Source: Methylorubrum rhodesianum (GTDB lineage Bacteria > Pseudomonadota > Alphaproteobacteria > Rhizobiales > Beijerinckiaceae). Taken from it: a stretch of 64,000 bases of DNA. The notes under the pieces were generated by a model that saw only the letters and a list, made by a program, of their open reading frames with translations, was not told where the DNA came from and did no database searches. Where the stretch lies: the NCBI RefSeq assembly GCF_014199985.1, contig NZ_JACHOS010000010.1:62001-126000 (forward strand), read 5' to 3'. This document shows positions 8,361 to 19,195 of the stretch, one piece after another. The translations under genes and the position numbers were made by a program. Every line of letters starts with the position of its first letter. Within the stretch, counting starts at the first letter, position 1.

Positions 8361-8365
8361 GGCCG

Positions 8366-11209
<2,844 letters not shown>

Positions 11210-11240
11210 CGGATGCCTCTCGGGCGAAAGCTTCGGCTTT

Positions 11241-11360
11241 CCCTCTCCCCTTCGCGGGAGAGGGTGCCCGCGGAGCGGGCGGGTGAGGGGCCGGCTCGGG
11301 TCCCTCCGGACATGGCGCTCCCCTCTCCCGACCCTCGCTGACGCGAGGGCCACCCTCCCA
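11241..11360. repeat. GC-rich palindromic repeat between gcvH and gcvP
   Basis: The block opens CCCTCTCCCCTTCGCGGGAG and continues with GCGGAGCGGGCGGGTGAGG, GGGCCGGCTCGGGTC, and CGCTCCCCTCTCCCGACCC, then a CCCTCGCTGACGCGAGGG hairpin. It aligns along most of its length with the element at 23551-23683, which is inside a reading frame. It occupies most of the 241-base gcvH-gcvP gap and splits an otherwise tight operon. Confidence 0.75.
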
Positions 11361-11450
11361 CCACCCAATCCGGGCCTGCCCGACTTGGGCGGATGCTTTC
11401 CGGATTTCGGGCGAGCCCGGGATCCGTCGGGGGAAGGGCTGTGCGGCGGC

Positions 11451-11813
11451 CTACTTCGCGAACGCGGCGTAGGCCGCCTCGTCCATCAGCGCGTCCATGG
11501 CGGAGACGTCGTCGAGCTTGAGCCGGTAGAGCCAGCCCGCGCCCTGCGGGTCGGCCCCGACCGAGGCCGGGTCGGACAAAGCCGCCTCGTTGACCTCGGT
11601 CACCTCGCCGGAGAGCGGCGCGTAGACGTCGGAGGCCGCCTTGACGGACTCGACCACCGCCGCCGCCTCGCCTTTGGTGAGCCGGGCGCCGACCTTCGGC
11701 AGCTCGACGAAGACGAGGTCGCCGAGCTGTTCGGCGGCATGGGCCGTGATGCCGACCGTGGCGACCTCGCCGTCGAGGCGCAGCCATTCGTGCTCGTCGG
11801 TGAAACGCAGCAT
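11451..11813 (-). CDS. gcvH: Glycine cleavage system H protein
   Basis: GcvH is the lipoylated carrier that shuttles the aminomethyl intermediate between GcvP, GcvT and lipoamide dehydrogenase. The 120-residue protein has the usual [11 protein letters not shown] start and the lipoyl-lysine hairpin [10 protein letters not shown] with the modified Lys58. GDLVFVELP is also typical. The ATG at 11813 fits the family; an in-frame GTG further upstream overlaps gcvT and lacks homology. It sits 26 bases after gcvT in the operon. Confidence 0.96.
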   Translation of the reverse strand: MLRFTDEHEWLRLDGEVATVGITAHAAEQLGDLVFVELPKVGARLTKGEAAAVVESVKAASDVYAPLSGEVTEVNEAALSDPASVGADPQGAGWLYRLKLDDVSAMDALMDEAAYAAFAK

Positions 11814-11839
11814 GGTTCGAACTCCTGATCTGACGACAA

Positions 11840-13018
11840 TCAACCGCGCTTGAAGCCGGCCGGGACGAAGGGGAGCGGGGAGACGACGAGGGGAAGACGC
11901 TGGCCGCGAACCTCGGCGAAGACGCGGGTGCCGGGGCTGGCGAGCACGGATGGCAGGGTGCCCATGGCAACGGGCGCGCCGAGGCTCGGGCCGAAGCCGC
12001 CGGACGTGACGCGGCCGACGGCCTCGCCCCCGGCCTCCGCGGAAAAGAGCGGGGCATCGGCGCGCACCGGCGCGCGGCCCTCGGGGCGCAGGCCGACGCG
12101 GCGGCGGCCGGGGCCCGCCTTCATCTCGGCGAGGATGCGGTCCGCGCCCGGAAAACCGCCCTCGCGGGCGCCGCCCCGGCGACGGGCGGGCGAGATCGCC
12201 CAGGCGAGGCTCGCCTCGACCGGGCTGGTGCCGGCGTCGATGTCGGAGCCGTGCAGGGGGAGGCCGGCTTCGAGGCGCAGGGAATCGCGGGCGCCGAGGC
12301 CGACGGGCATCACCTCGGGCGCGGCGAGCAGCGCCTCGGCCACCGCCTCGGCGCGCTCGGCCGGCACGGCGATCTCGAACCCGTCCTCGCCGGTATAGCC
12401 GGAGCGGCTGACGAGGCAGGGCGTACCGAGAAGATCGATCGTGCGCACGTCCATGAACCGCATCGCCGCGACCGCCGGCGCCAAGCGCGCGAGCACGTCC
12501 GCGGCCTTCGGCCCCTGGAGCGCGATCAGCGCGTCCGGAACGAGCGTCGCAGCGACGCCATCGGGAAGATGCGCCTGGATCCGGGCGAGATCGGCCGTCT
12601 TGTTGGCGGCGTTGACGACGACGTGCAGCCGGTCTGGCAGGCGCGCCACCATCAGGTCGTCGAGGATGCCGCCGGCCGCGTCCGTCAGGAAGCCGTAGCG
12701 CTGGCGCCCGTCCTCGAGCCCGAGAATGTCGATCGGTACGAGCTTTTCGAGAGCGCCGGCCGCCTCCGCCACGTCGCCGGAGCGCGTCGTCAGCGCGATC
12801 TGGCCCATATGCGATACGTCGAAGAAGCCGGCCGCGGCGCGGGTGTGAAGGTGCTCCTTGAGGAGCCCGGCGGCGTAGTGCAGCGGCATCGCGTAGCCCG
12901 CGAACGGCACCATCTTGGCGCCCAGGCGCAGGTGGAGCGCGTGCAGCGGCGTCTGGGCCAGCGGATCAGCGGGACTGGGGGCGGCAGGGCTCACGGCCCC
13001 GGAGGCTTGCAGGCTCAT
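11840..13018 (-). CDS. gcvT: Glycine cleavage system aminomethyltransferase, T-protein
   Basis: GcvT moves the aminomethyl carbon from lipoyl-GcvH to tetrahydrofolate and releases ammonia. The 392-residue protein has [13 protein letters not shown] near the N-terminus, [22 protein letters not shown] and the [13 protein letters not shown] segment used by folate-binding T-proteins. The ATG at 13018 has a GGAG ribosome site about seven bases upstream. An Ala/Pro-rich stretch of about 20 residues precedes the folate fold. It is the first gene after the glycine riboswitch. Confidence 0.95.
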   Translation of the reverse strand: MSLQASGAVSPAAPSPADPLAQTPLHALHLRLGAKMVPFAGYAMPLHYAAGLLKEHLHTRAAAGFFDVSHMGQIALTTRSGDVAEAAGALEKLVPIDILGLEDGRQRYGFLTDAAGGILDDLMVARLPDRLHVVVNAANKTADLARIQAHLPDGVAATLVPDALIALQGPKAADVLARLAPAVAAMRFMDVRTIDLLGTPCLVSRSGYTGEDGFEIAVPAERAEAVAEALLAAPEVMPVGLGARDSLRLEAGLPLHGSDIDAGTSPVEASLAWAISPARRRGGAREGGFPGADRILAEMKAGPGRRRVGLRPEGRAPVRADAPLFSAEAGGEAVGRVTSGGFGPSLGAPVAMGTLPSVLASPGTRVFAEVRGQRLPLVVSPLPFVPAGFKRG

Positions 13019-13041
13019 CGGGCACTCCACGACAGACGATT

Positions 13042-13065
13042 CTTGCCCGCCGGCCGGCTGGCAAG
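13042..13065 (-). promoter_or_regulatory. Hairpin between glycine riboswitch and gcvT start
   Basis: Read on the minus strand, CTTGCC pairs with GGCAAG around a GC-rich loop, between the second glycine aptamer and the gcvT ribosome site. There is no U-run, so it is more likely part of an expression platform acting on translation or Rho access than an intrinsic terminator. Confidence 0.5.
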
Positions 13066-13073
13066 TTGCCCCC

Positions 13074-13263
13074 ATCTGTCGCGCTTACCTGAGAGCTTCC
13101 CTCACCCGTGGCCGAGCGAGGTTTCTCCTTCGGTGGACGCCGGACGGCGCCTCTCTCCAGATTGTCCAACGATACGGTGATTGTGCCTGAGAGTTTCCGG
13201 GGGTGGTTGCTCCGTCGGCGCCATGACCTCCCTTCACGAGCGGTCTGGGCTCTCCCGTATCGT
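13074..13263 (-). promoter_or_regulatory. Tandem glycine riboswitch upstream of gcvT
   Basis: Two consecutive aptamers are recognisable on the minus strand. The first (about 13263 to 13170) is closed by ACGATAC/GTATCGT and contains CGGGAGAGCCC and ACTCTCAGGCACA. The second (about 13163 to 13074) is closed by ATCTG/CAGAT and contains CTGGAGAG, CACCGAAGGAGAAACC and GCTCTCAGGTAAGCGCGACA. These GGAGAG ... CTCTCAGG blocks are the family's conserved glycine-binding cores. Known members switch on gcv operons when glycine is abundant. The linker between aptamers is six bases, GGACAA when read on the mRNA, as in classic tandem members. Confidence 0.93.
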
Positions 13264-13325
13264 CTGTATCGGACGGGCTGACGCTCGCACGGTGCGAACC
13301 GCGCCGCAAGCCGGCCGTGTAACGA

Positions 13326-13550
13326 TCACCACCGCATGTTGCGGAAGCGGCAATATCCGCGGAAACTCTGGTAGCCCGCCGGGCAGCGGCGGACGCAGGC
13401 CCCGGCCGCGTATTTCAGCGGTGGCCGGCAGGCGTTGCGGAAGCGCTGCTCGCCGAACAGGTAGGATTGGGCCGGACCGGCGGAGGCCGGTACCGTGATC
13501 GCGAAGGCACCGGCCAGGAGCAGGACAGCCAGGATGAGGCAACGCAGCAT
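13326..13550 (-). CDS. Small secreted cysteine-containing protein
   Basis: A 74-residue protein with a clear signal peptide (residues 1-24, LILAVLLLAGAFAITVPASA). The mature part has four cysteines (41, 52, 56, 67) in a C-x10-C-x3-C-x10-C pattern, probably two disulfides, and an Arg/Tyr-rich C-terminus. No function is recognised. It ends 63 bases upstream of the glycine riboswitch on the same strand, so transcription may run toward the gcv leader. Conserved small periplasmic proteins of this kind are common in Methylobacterium. Confidence 0.7.
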   Translation of the reverse strand: MLRCLILAVLLLAGAFAITVPASAGPAQSYLFGEQRFRNACRPPLKYAAGACVRRCPAGYQSFRGYCRFRNMRW

Positions 13551-13651
13551 GGCGGCGTGTTCCGAGAGAGGTGGAGCAACGCGCCGCCCCGCGCCGGGTT
13601 CACGCCGGCCGGCGGCTTGACATCCCCCGGGACCCGTCGCCTTCAGGCGCC

Positions 13652-14803
13652 ATGTCGCCGAACCACTCGCACAGCCTCGACGCCTTCGCCGCGGAAAAGC
13701 TCGCCGGCCTGGAGGCCGCCGCCCTGCGCCGCCGGCTGGTCGTGACCGCCCGCGGCGCCGAGGCGGCGGCCGAGCGGGGCGGCCGCCGCCTCGTCTCGTT
13801 CTCCTGCAACGACTATCTCGGCCTTGCCCACGATCCGCGGGTGATCGCGGCCGCCTCCGAGGCCCTCGCGCGTTACGGCGCGGGCGCGGGCGCCTCCCGG
13901 CTGGTGACCGGCAACGCCCCTCCCCTGGCGGCGCTGGAGGCGCGGCTCGCCCGGCACAAGGGCAAGGAGGCGGCCCTGGTCTTCGGCTCCGGCTACCTCG
14001 CCAATCTCGGCATCGCCCCGGCCCTGGTCGGCGCGGGAGACCTGATCCTGATCGACGACCTCGGCCATTCCTGCCTGTTCGCGGGAGCGAAGATGTCGGG
14101 CGCACAGGTCGTACGCTTCGCCCATAACGATGTCGGGCAGCTGCGCGCGGCCCTCGCCGCGCATCGCGGCGCGGCCCGGCGGACGCTGATCCTGACCGAG
14201 CGGGTTTTCAGCATGGACGGTGACCGGGCGCCGCTTCCCGAGATCCTGAGCCTCGCGGAAAATTACGACGCCTGGACGCTGGTGGACGACGCCCACGGCC
14301 TCGGCGTGGTCGAGCCCGGCCTGCGGGCACCGCTCGAGATGGGGACGCTGTCGAAGACGCTGGGCTCCTACGGCGGCTATCTCTGTGCCTCGCGGCCCGT
14401 GATCGACCTGCTGACGAGCCGGGCCCGCAGCCTCGTCTACACCACCGGCCTGCCACCGGCTTCCGCCGCCGCGGCGCTCAGAGCCCTGGAGATCGTCGAG
14501 GCCGAGCCGGAGCGCGCCGCCCGGCCGCTGGCGCTGGCCCGCCGCTTCACCGCGCGGCTCGGGCTGCCGGAGGCGGAGAGCCCGATCGTGCCCGTCCTCG
14601 TCGGCGAAGCCGAGGCGGCCCTTGCCGTCTCGGCGGCGCTGGAGACGCGCGGTTTCCTCGTCGTCGCGATCCGGCCACCGACGGTGGCGCCGGGCACGGC
14701 GCGGCTGCGGGTCGCCTTCTCGGCCGTCCACGACGAGGGTCAGGTCGATGCCCTGGCAGAGGCCGTGGCCTCACTGGCCCCCGATCGCGTCCGCGCCGGC
14801 TGA
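13652..14803 (+). CDS. bioF: 8-amino-7-oxononanoate synthase
   Basis: BioF condenses pimeloyl-ACP/CoA with alanine, the first committed step of the biotin ring. The 383-residue alpha-oxoamine synthase has FSCNDYLGLAHDP near residue 50, GAGASRLVTGN, LVDDAHGLGVV with the PLP-contacting Asp and His, and GTLSKTLGSYGG with the PLP lysine. The ATG at 13652 was chosen over an upstream in-frame ATG because the SLDAFAAEKL start matches the family. It is divergent from the small secreted gene and stands alone; bioA is on the other strand 5.5 kb away. Confidence 0.92.
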   Translation: MSPNHSHSLDAFAAEKLAGLEAAALRRRLVVTARGAEAAAERGGRRLVSFSCNDYLGLAHDPRVIAAASEALARYGAGAGASRLVTGNAPPLAALEARLARHKGKEAALVFGSGYLANLGIAPALVGAGDLILIDDLGHSCLFAGAKMSGAQVVRFAHNDVGQLRAALAAHRGAARRTLILTERVFSMDGDRAPLPEILSLAENYDAWTLVDDAHGLGVVEPGLRAPLEMGTLSKTLGSYGGYLCASRPVIDLLTSRARSLVYTTGLPPASAAAALRALEIVEAEPERAARPLALARRFTARLGLPEAESPIVPVLVGEAEAALAVSAALETRGFLVVAIRPPTVAPGTARLRVAFSAVHDEGQVDALAEAVASLAPDRVRAG

Positions 14804-14809
14804 GCGCCC

Positions 14810-15670
14810 TCAGGCGACCGGATCGAGCCGCCGGATCGAGGTGACGGCGCCGAAACTCTTGGCGGCGATGCGCTCGACCGCCTCGCGCAGCGGCTCGACC
14901 GCCACCGCCATGTGGTGGCCGTTGGCGTGGATCAGCCGATCAGCGTCGAGCATCAGCCCGACATGGCCCTTCCAGAACACGAGATCGCCGCGCCGGAGCC
15001 CGTCGAGCCCGGGCGGCAGGGCGCCGCCGAGCGCCCGCTCCTGCTGATCGGCGTCGCGCGGGCAGGGACGCCCCGCCATCTGCAGGCAGAGCTGGACGAG
15101 GCCCGAGCAATCGAGGCCTAGGCTGGTGCGCCCGCCCCAGAGATAGGGCGTGCCGACGAGCCGCTCGGCGGTGGCCGCATAATCGGCCTCGGCCTCATCG
15201 AGCGGCGCGGCATGGCCTGCGAAGACGAAGCCGCCGCCAGCGAGCCGCCAGTACTCGCCCTCGCGCGCCTCCGCCGCGAAGGCGGCGCCAAGGCTCAGAT
15301 GGGCGACGTGCGGGCGCTTCAGGTCCGCGGCCGGATAGACGAAGGTGCGCAGGCTCGTGACCCGGTGGGTCGGCGCCGGATCGGTCGGCCCGAGCGCCGC
15401 CTCCGGCAGGTAGCCGACATAGCCGTCGCGGGCGATCTGGACCCACGCGAATTCCTGGCGGACCTCGAACACCGTCACCGCATCGCCCATCACCGCCTCG
15501 GTTTCGAGCCCGGCCTCGAGACGCGGCGCGCGGCGCAGGGGTGCGGCGGGAACGACGACCCGTGCCGGCTCGCCAGCCACGTAGCGCTCCGCCACGACGG
15601 TGCCCTTCAGGCGGATATCGGCGAGATCGGGACGAGCCGGAGTGAGGCGGGGATCAGGAGCGTCTGGCAT
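14810..15670 (-). CDS. NlpC/P60 family cell-wall peptidase with SH3b-like region
   Basis: The 286-residue protein has an SH3b-like N-terminal half (VFEVRQEFAWVQIARDGYVGYL near residue 60) and a C-terminal NlpC/P60 cysteine peptidase. LDCSGLVQ gives the nucleophile, GHVGLML the histidine and IHANGHH the third polar residue. GTPYLWGG precedes the cysteine, as in gamma-D-glutamyl-diamino acid endopeptidases. No signal peptide is visible, so a role in cytoplasmic recycling of murein peptides is likely. The gene converges on bioF with six bases between the stop codons. Confidence 0.85.
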   Translation of the reverse strand: MPDAPDPRLTPARPDLADIRLKGTVVAERYVAGEPARVVVPAAPLRRAPRLEAGLETEAVMGDAVTVFEVRQEFAWVQIARDGYVGYLPEAALGPTDPAPTHRVTSLRTFVYPAADLKRPHVAHLSLGAAFAAEAREGEYWRLAGGGFVFAGHAAPLDEAEADYAATAERLVGTPYLWGGRTSLGLDCSGLVQLCLQMAGRPCPRDADQQERALGGALPPGLDGLRRGDLVFWKGHVGLMLDADRLIHANGHHMAVAVEPLREAVERIAAKSFGAVTSIRRLDPVA

Positions 15671-15983
15671 GGTGAGGAGCGTGACTGACGTAGGATCGGG
15701 GCGGGATTGGGGATGGCGCGCTCTCAGCCCGGGGATTTCCTCAGCCCGGGTCGGCCGCTTCGCGGGGCGCTCGCTTTGCTGCGCCGCCGCGACACTTTGA
15801 CCGTCGCGGGCCGGACCCGGCGGGACGGCCTCGTCAACGAATGTGCTGGCGGCGCTCCTTGTCGGCGCGCATCCTGCATGCTCGACGAGCGGGGCGTCCG
15901 CCCGGCAGCCATGCGGCCGGCGGTCCGTCACGTCCGATTTGTGTGCAATGCACAAACCGGGCGGGCCGTCCTAAGATCGGTGC
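15671..15983. other. Divergent intergenic region with an inverted repeat
   Basis: This 313-base gap separates the NlpC/P60 gene from a small hypothetical gene. No protein-coding sequence is convincing. A near-perfect dyad TTTGTGTGCAATGCACAAA lies at 15938-15956, 28 bases before the start of the rightward gene, in AT-rich sequence that stands out locally. It could be an operator or part of a promoter. Confidence 0.55.
15938..15956. promoter_or_regulatory. Inverted repeat, candidate operator
   Basis: TTTGTGTGCA and TGCACAAA form a dyad around one central A, with two extra bases in the left arm. It is close to the start of the 15984 gene, where a repressor would block transcription. No regulator was assigned. 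Confidence 0.45.
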
Positions 15984-16355
15984 ATGAAGACCGCGAGTCG
16001 TGCCGTGAAAAGAACCCCGAAGAGCTTCCAGGATCTGCCTCCGATCCGGGTGCGGCGCGAGCCGCCGACCGTGGACGAGGCGGTCGCCGCCGCCCAGGAC
16101 CTCGCCGACGACGTTGAGCAGCAGGTGGAGATCGCCTGCGGGCTGATCGGCCTCGGTCCGGACGAGGTACGCCCGCACGTGGTCGCCGCCGCCAAGGCCG
16201 CGGCGGCACGGCCCGCGTATCGGCCCCAGGAGCAACGCATCCTGGCTCCGGCGAGCCCCAACCGCGCACCGCCGCGTGCCGTCATCGTCGAGCGTCGCAG
16301 CCGCCCGACCGTGGTGGTCGAGCGCCGCAGCCGGCCCCTCGACCCGCGCCGCTGA
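15984..16355 (+). CDS. Hypothetical protein, basic C-terminus
   Basis: A 123-residue protein with an acidic helical middle (residues 29-58, DEAVAAAQDLADDVEQQVE) and a basic, Pro/Arg-rich C-terminal third containing two VERRSRP repeats. No signal peptide or membrane segment is seen and no family is recognised. The composition suggests a small soluble protein, perhaps nucleic-acid binding, but that is a guess. It is flanked by the inverted repeat upstream and a convergent SDR gene downstream. Confidence 0.6.
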   Translation: MKTASRAVKRTPKSFQDLPPIRVRREPPTVDEAVAAAQDLADDVEQQVEIACGLIGLGPDEVRPHVVAAAKAAAARPAYRPQEQRILAPASPNRAPPRAVIVERRSRPTVVVERRSRPLDPRR

Positions 16356-16411
16356 GGCCGGTCCCGCGCCCTCCCCAGGGTCGCGGCAACCGGTCGGAGG
16401 GAAGCCTAGGC

Positions 16412-17098
16412 TCACCAGGGCAGCGTCTCGCCCCGGTAGTCGAGGAAGGCGAGATCGGTCCGGCCGGCCCTCGCCTCGATCACGTCGGCCAGGCCGGCCG
16501 CGCTTGTCGCCACGTCGAGGTCGGCGCCCTCGCCGCCCATGTCGGTGGCGACCCAGCCCGGATGCAGCAGCAGCACGCCGAAGTCGCGGGCGGCGTGGCG
16601 CGCGGCGAAGCTCCGGGCATTGGTATTCAGCGCCGCCTTGCTGGCGCGGTAGTTCTCCCAACCGCCGTCGGTGTTGAGGCCGATGCTGCCGAGCCCGGAG
16701 GACATGAAAGCGATCGTACCGCCCGACACGAGCCGGTCGTGGAACGCCTCCGCGAACAGGATCGGGCTCACCGCGTTCGTGAGGAAGACCTGCGCGTGGA
16801 CCGCCCGCGGCACCGCGTGGAGCGGCCGGTCCGACTCCCCCAGGATGCCGGCCACGACGAAGATCAGGTCGAAGGTTTCGCAATCCAGCCGATCGCGCAG
16901 GGCGGCAACGGACGCGTCGTCATCGATATCGGTCGTCTCGACCCGTGCGCCCTGCGCCGAGAGGCTTTCGAGACCGGGTGCGCTCACGCGCCGGGTCGCG
17001 GTGACCCGCCAGCCGCGCCGCAGGAAGGTCTCGGTCAGGCCGAGACCGAGGCCGCGGGAAGCGCCGACGATCAGGGCGTGTCGTTCGGGATTCCTCAT
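16412..17098 (-). CDS. Short-chain dehydrogenase/reductase (C-factor-like)
   Basis: A classical SDR of 228 residues. The cofactor motif GASRGLGLG is at residues 13-21, a VVAGIL stretch replaces the common NNAG, MSSGLGSIG carries the catalytic serine, and YRASKAAL has the Tyr/Lys pair. The short form and the HPGWVATDMGG segment resemble the C-factor-like subgroup. The substrate is unknown. Substitution of the NNAG motif by VVAG is mildly unusual. Confidence 0.83.
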   Translation of the reverse strand: MRNPERHALIVGASRGLGLGLTETFLRRGWRVTATRRVSAPGLESLSAQGARVETTDIDDDASVAALRDRLDCETFDLIFVVAGILGESDRPLHAVPRAVHAQVFLTNAVSPILFAEAFHDRLVSGGTIAFMSSGLGSIGLNTDGGWENYRASKAALNTNARSFAARHAARDFGVLLLHPGWVATDMGGEGADLDVATSAAGLADVIEARAGRTDLAFLDYRGETLPW

Positions 17099-17161
17099 CG
17101 TCGCTCATCCGCGTTCGCACGGGGGGATGCGTGCGGCCGTAGGCCCCGGCGCGGGGCCCGA

Positions 17162-17878
17162 TCAATCCCCCGTCTGCACCGTCCACGTGGCGTGACGCAC
17201 CTCCGGCCGCTTCGCCAGATCGGCCACCACGGCGTCGAGATCCTTGGAATGGACCGTCGTCGCGGTGAGCGTGGCAATGACATCGACGGTGGTCTCGCCG
17301 CGCTCCTCCACCTCCGTGGTGCCGACGGGGTAATCCGCCGCCTCAAGACGCTCCACCAGCAGGTCGCGGGCGAGACCGGCCGCTTCGGCGGGCACCGTCA
17401 CCTGCACCTCGTAGGTCGCCTCCGTCGCGCTCTCGTCGATGGGGATGCGGTCGATCAGGTTGACGAGCGGGCGCAGCAGCGTGTTGCCCGCCAGCACGGC
17501 GATGGTGACGAAACAGGCCTCGAGCGGCAGGTCGGCCCCGGAGAAGGCACCGACGGCCGCCGAGCACCAGAGGGTCGCGGCGGTGTTGAGGCCGCGCACG
17601 TTCATGCCCTCCTTCATGATGACGCCGGCGCCGAGGAAGCCGATGCCGGAGACGACGTAGGCCACGACGCGGGTCGCTCCCTCGCCGCCGGTCAGCCGCA
17701 TGCCGAGATCGACGAAGGCGGCGGCGCCCAGCGCCACCAGCACGGCGGTGCGCAGGCCCGCGCTGCGCTGCCGGTACTGCCGCTCGACCCCGATCAGGGT
17801 GCCGAGGCCGAAGGCGACCGCGAGACTGATGCCGGAATTCAGGGCTTCGGGCGTGGGGAAGGGAAACGGGCCGGGCAT
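17162..17878 (-). CDS. MgtC/SapB family membrane protein
   Basis: The 238-residue protein has the MgtC signature: five likely membrane segments, GTLIGVERQYRQRSAGLRT near residue 26, and GIGFLGAGVIMKEG near residue 78. A soluble ACT-like C-terminal domain follows (about residues 150-238). MgtC proteins are linked to magnesium limitation, phosphate control and acid survival; some act on the F-ATPase or phosphate uptake. The upstream region holds 11-bp-spaced direct repeats that look like a response-regulator site. Length and motif fit the longer MgtC subgroup. Confidence 0.88.
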   Translation of the reverse strand: MPGPFPFPTPEALNSGISLAVAFGLGTLIGVERQYRQRSAGLRTAVLVALGAAAFVDLGMRLTGGEGATRVVAYVVSGIGFLGAGVIMKEGMNVRGLNTAATLWCSAAVGAFSGADLPLEACFVTIAVLAGNTLLRPLVNLIDRIPIDESATEATYEVQVTVPAEAAGLARDLLVERLEAADYPVGTTEVEERGETTVDVIATLTATTVHSKDLDAVVADLAKRPEVRHATWTVQTGD

Positions 17879-17931
17879 CGGACCTTTCGGGGAGTGGTTC
17901 GGTATCGCAGGTTTTCCCCGCTGTCGCACAA

Positions 17932-17959
17932 GCGTGACGGTTGCGTGACGAAACGTCAC
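17932..17959. promoter_or_regulatory. Direct repeats with 11-bp spacing upstream of mgtC-like gene
   Basis: GCGTGACG occurs twice, at 17932 and 17943, exactly 11 bases apart, followed by CGTCAC in inverted orientation at 17954. On the minus strand the sites read CGTCACG(N3)CGTCACG, the arrangement bound by OmpR/PhoB-type regulators. They lie 54-81 bases before the mgtC-like start. Confidence 0.5.
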
Positions 17960-18099
17960 CGACTCGCGCCGCCTCCGTCGAAACCGGTCAATTTGCCCGT
18001 GGCCAGGGTCGCGGCGCGGGATTGACGCGGCGACCGGGCAGCGGGCACACCGGCAGGATTGTGGGACCCATAAGAAGAACCCACGCTGAGGAGACGCGC

Positions 18100-18198
18100 A
18101 TGCGGCAGGATCGTTCTCCTGCGACGATGGTCGAGGCTCGACCGGCGCTCGAAGCGCGGGCAGCGGCGTTTGGGCCGCCGGCAGAGGCCCGAGCATGA
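18100..18198 (+). CDS. Possible 32-residue leader peptide before moxR
   Basis: A short frame starts with ATG after a GAGGAG ribosome site, seven bases away, and ends in an ATGA overlap with the moxR start. It codes for 32 residues rich in Ala, Arg and Glu with no recognised family. A GTGGG/CCCAC hairpin (18061-18084) lies just upstream. Its good ribosome site and coupling to moxR make translation plausible. It could be a true small gene, a coupling leader, or an upstream extension in a different frame that means nothing. Confidence 0.4.
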   Translation: MRQDRSPATMVEARPALEARAAAFGPPAEARA

Positions 18199-19190
18199 GC
18201 GTCGAGGCACTCGCCCGGCCCGCGGCGGAGCCGGCTCCCGTCCGCGACCGCATCCTCCAGCTCCGCGATGGACTGAGCCACGGGCTGATCGGCGCCGACA
18301 AGCTGGTCGAACGCCTGCTGATCGGGCTCCTGACCGGCGGGCACCTGCTGATCGAGGGGGCTCCGGGGCTCGCCAAGACCCGCGCGGTCAAGCGGCTGTC
18401 GGACGGGCTCGACGGCTCCTTCGCCCGCGTGCAGTGTACGCCCGACCTGATGCCGGCGGACCTCACCGGCACCACCGTCTGGCGCCAGGATGCGGGTACC
18501 TTCGAGTTCCTGCCCGGACCCCTGTTCCACTCGCTGATCCTCGTCGACGAGGTGAACCGCGCCCCGCCCAAGGTGCAGTCGGCGCTGCTGGAAGCCATGG
18601 CGGAGGGGCAGATCACCGTCTCGGGCCACACCCACCGCCTGCCCGACCCCTTCATGGTGGTGGCGACGCAGAATCCGATCGAGCATGCGGGCACCTTCCC
18701 GCTGCCGGAGGCGCAGCTCGACCGCTTCCTGCTCCACGTCGTCGTCGAGATGCCCGACGAGGCCTCCGAGCGCCGCATTCTCGACCTCGTCGAGGGCGAA
18801 TTGAACCACCACGCCGAGGCGATGCCGGTGAGGCTCTCGGTCGCCGAGGTGATCGCCGCCCGCGAGGCCGCCCTCGCCACCTACGTCTCGCCGGCTCTCA
18901 AGGACTATCTCGTGCGGCTCGTGGCCGGCACCCGCGGCGACAGCGTCGCGCCGGAACTGCGCGCGGCGATCGAGCACCCGGCCTCGCCGCGCGGCACGCT
19001 GGCCCTGATGGTCGCCGGCAAGGCGCGGGCCTACCTGCACGGCCGCGACCACGTCGTGCCCGAGGACATCGCGGAGCTCGCCGCCGACGCCCTGTCCCAC
19101 CGCATCGGCCTGACCTGGCGCGCGGCGGCCGAGGGGCGCACCACGCGGGGCATCGTCGGCGGATTGGTCGAGCGGACCCGGGCGCTGTAG
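18195..19190 (+). CDS. MoxR-family AAA+ ATPase
   Basis: The 331-residue protein is a MoxR-type AAA+ chaperone. Walker A GAPGLAKT lies near residue 55, Walker B LILVDEVNRAPPK near residue 115, sensor-1 VVATQNPIEHAGTFPLPEAQ near residue 152, and the arginine-finger LDRFLL follows. MoxR ATPases work with VWA-domain partners to mature or insert metal cofactors and to assemble complexes. Here it heads an operon with two VWA proteins. The order resembles both the Bat (aerotolerance) operons and mxaRS in methylotrophs; the presence of a BatD-like protein and absence of methanol dehydrogenase genes favour the Bat type. Confidence 0.9.
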   Translation: MSVEALARPAAEPAPVRDRILQLRDGLSHGLIGADKLVERLLIGLLTGGHLLIEGAPGLAKTRAVKRLSDGLDGSFARVQCTPDLMPADLTGTTVWRQDAGTFEFLPGPLFHSLILVDEVNRAPPKVQSALLEAMAEGQITVSGHTHRLPDPFMVVATQNPIEHAGTFPLPEAQLDRFLLHVVVEMPDEASERRILDLVEGELNHHAEAMPVRLSVAEVIAAREAALATYVSPALKDYLVRLVAGTRGDSVAPELRAAIEHPASPRGTLALMVAGKARAYLHGRDHVVPEDIAELAADALSHRIGLTWRAAAEGRTTRGIVGGLVERTRAL

Positions 19191-19195
19191 CCGCC

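Noticed and set aside
13571..13651. Longer N-terminus for bioF
   Set aside because: The upstream in-frame residues do not match the family and overlap the promoter region of the divergent gene.
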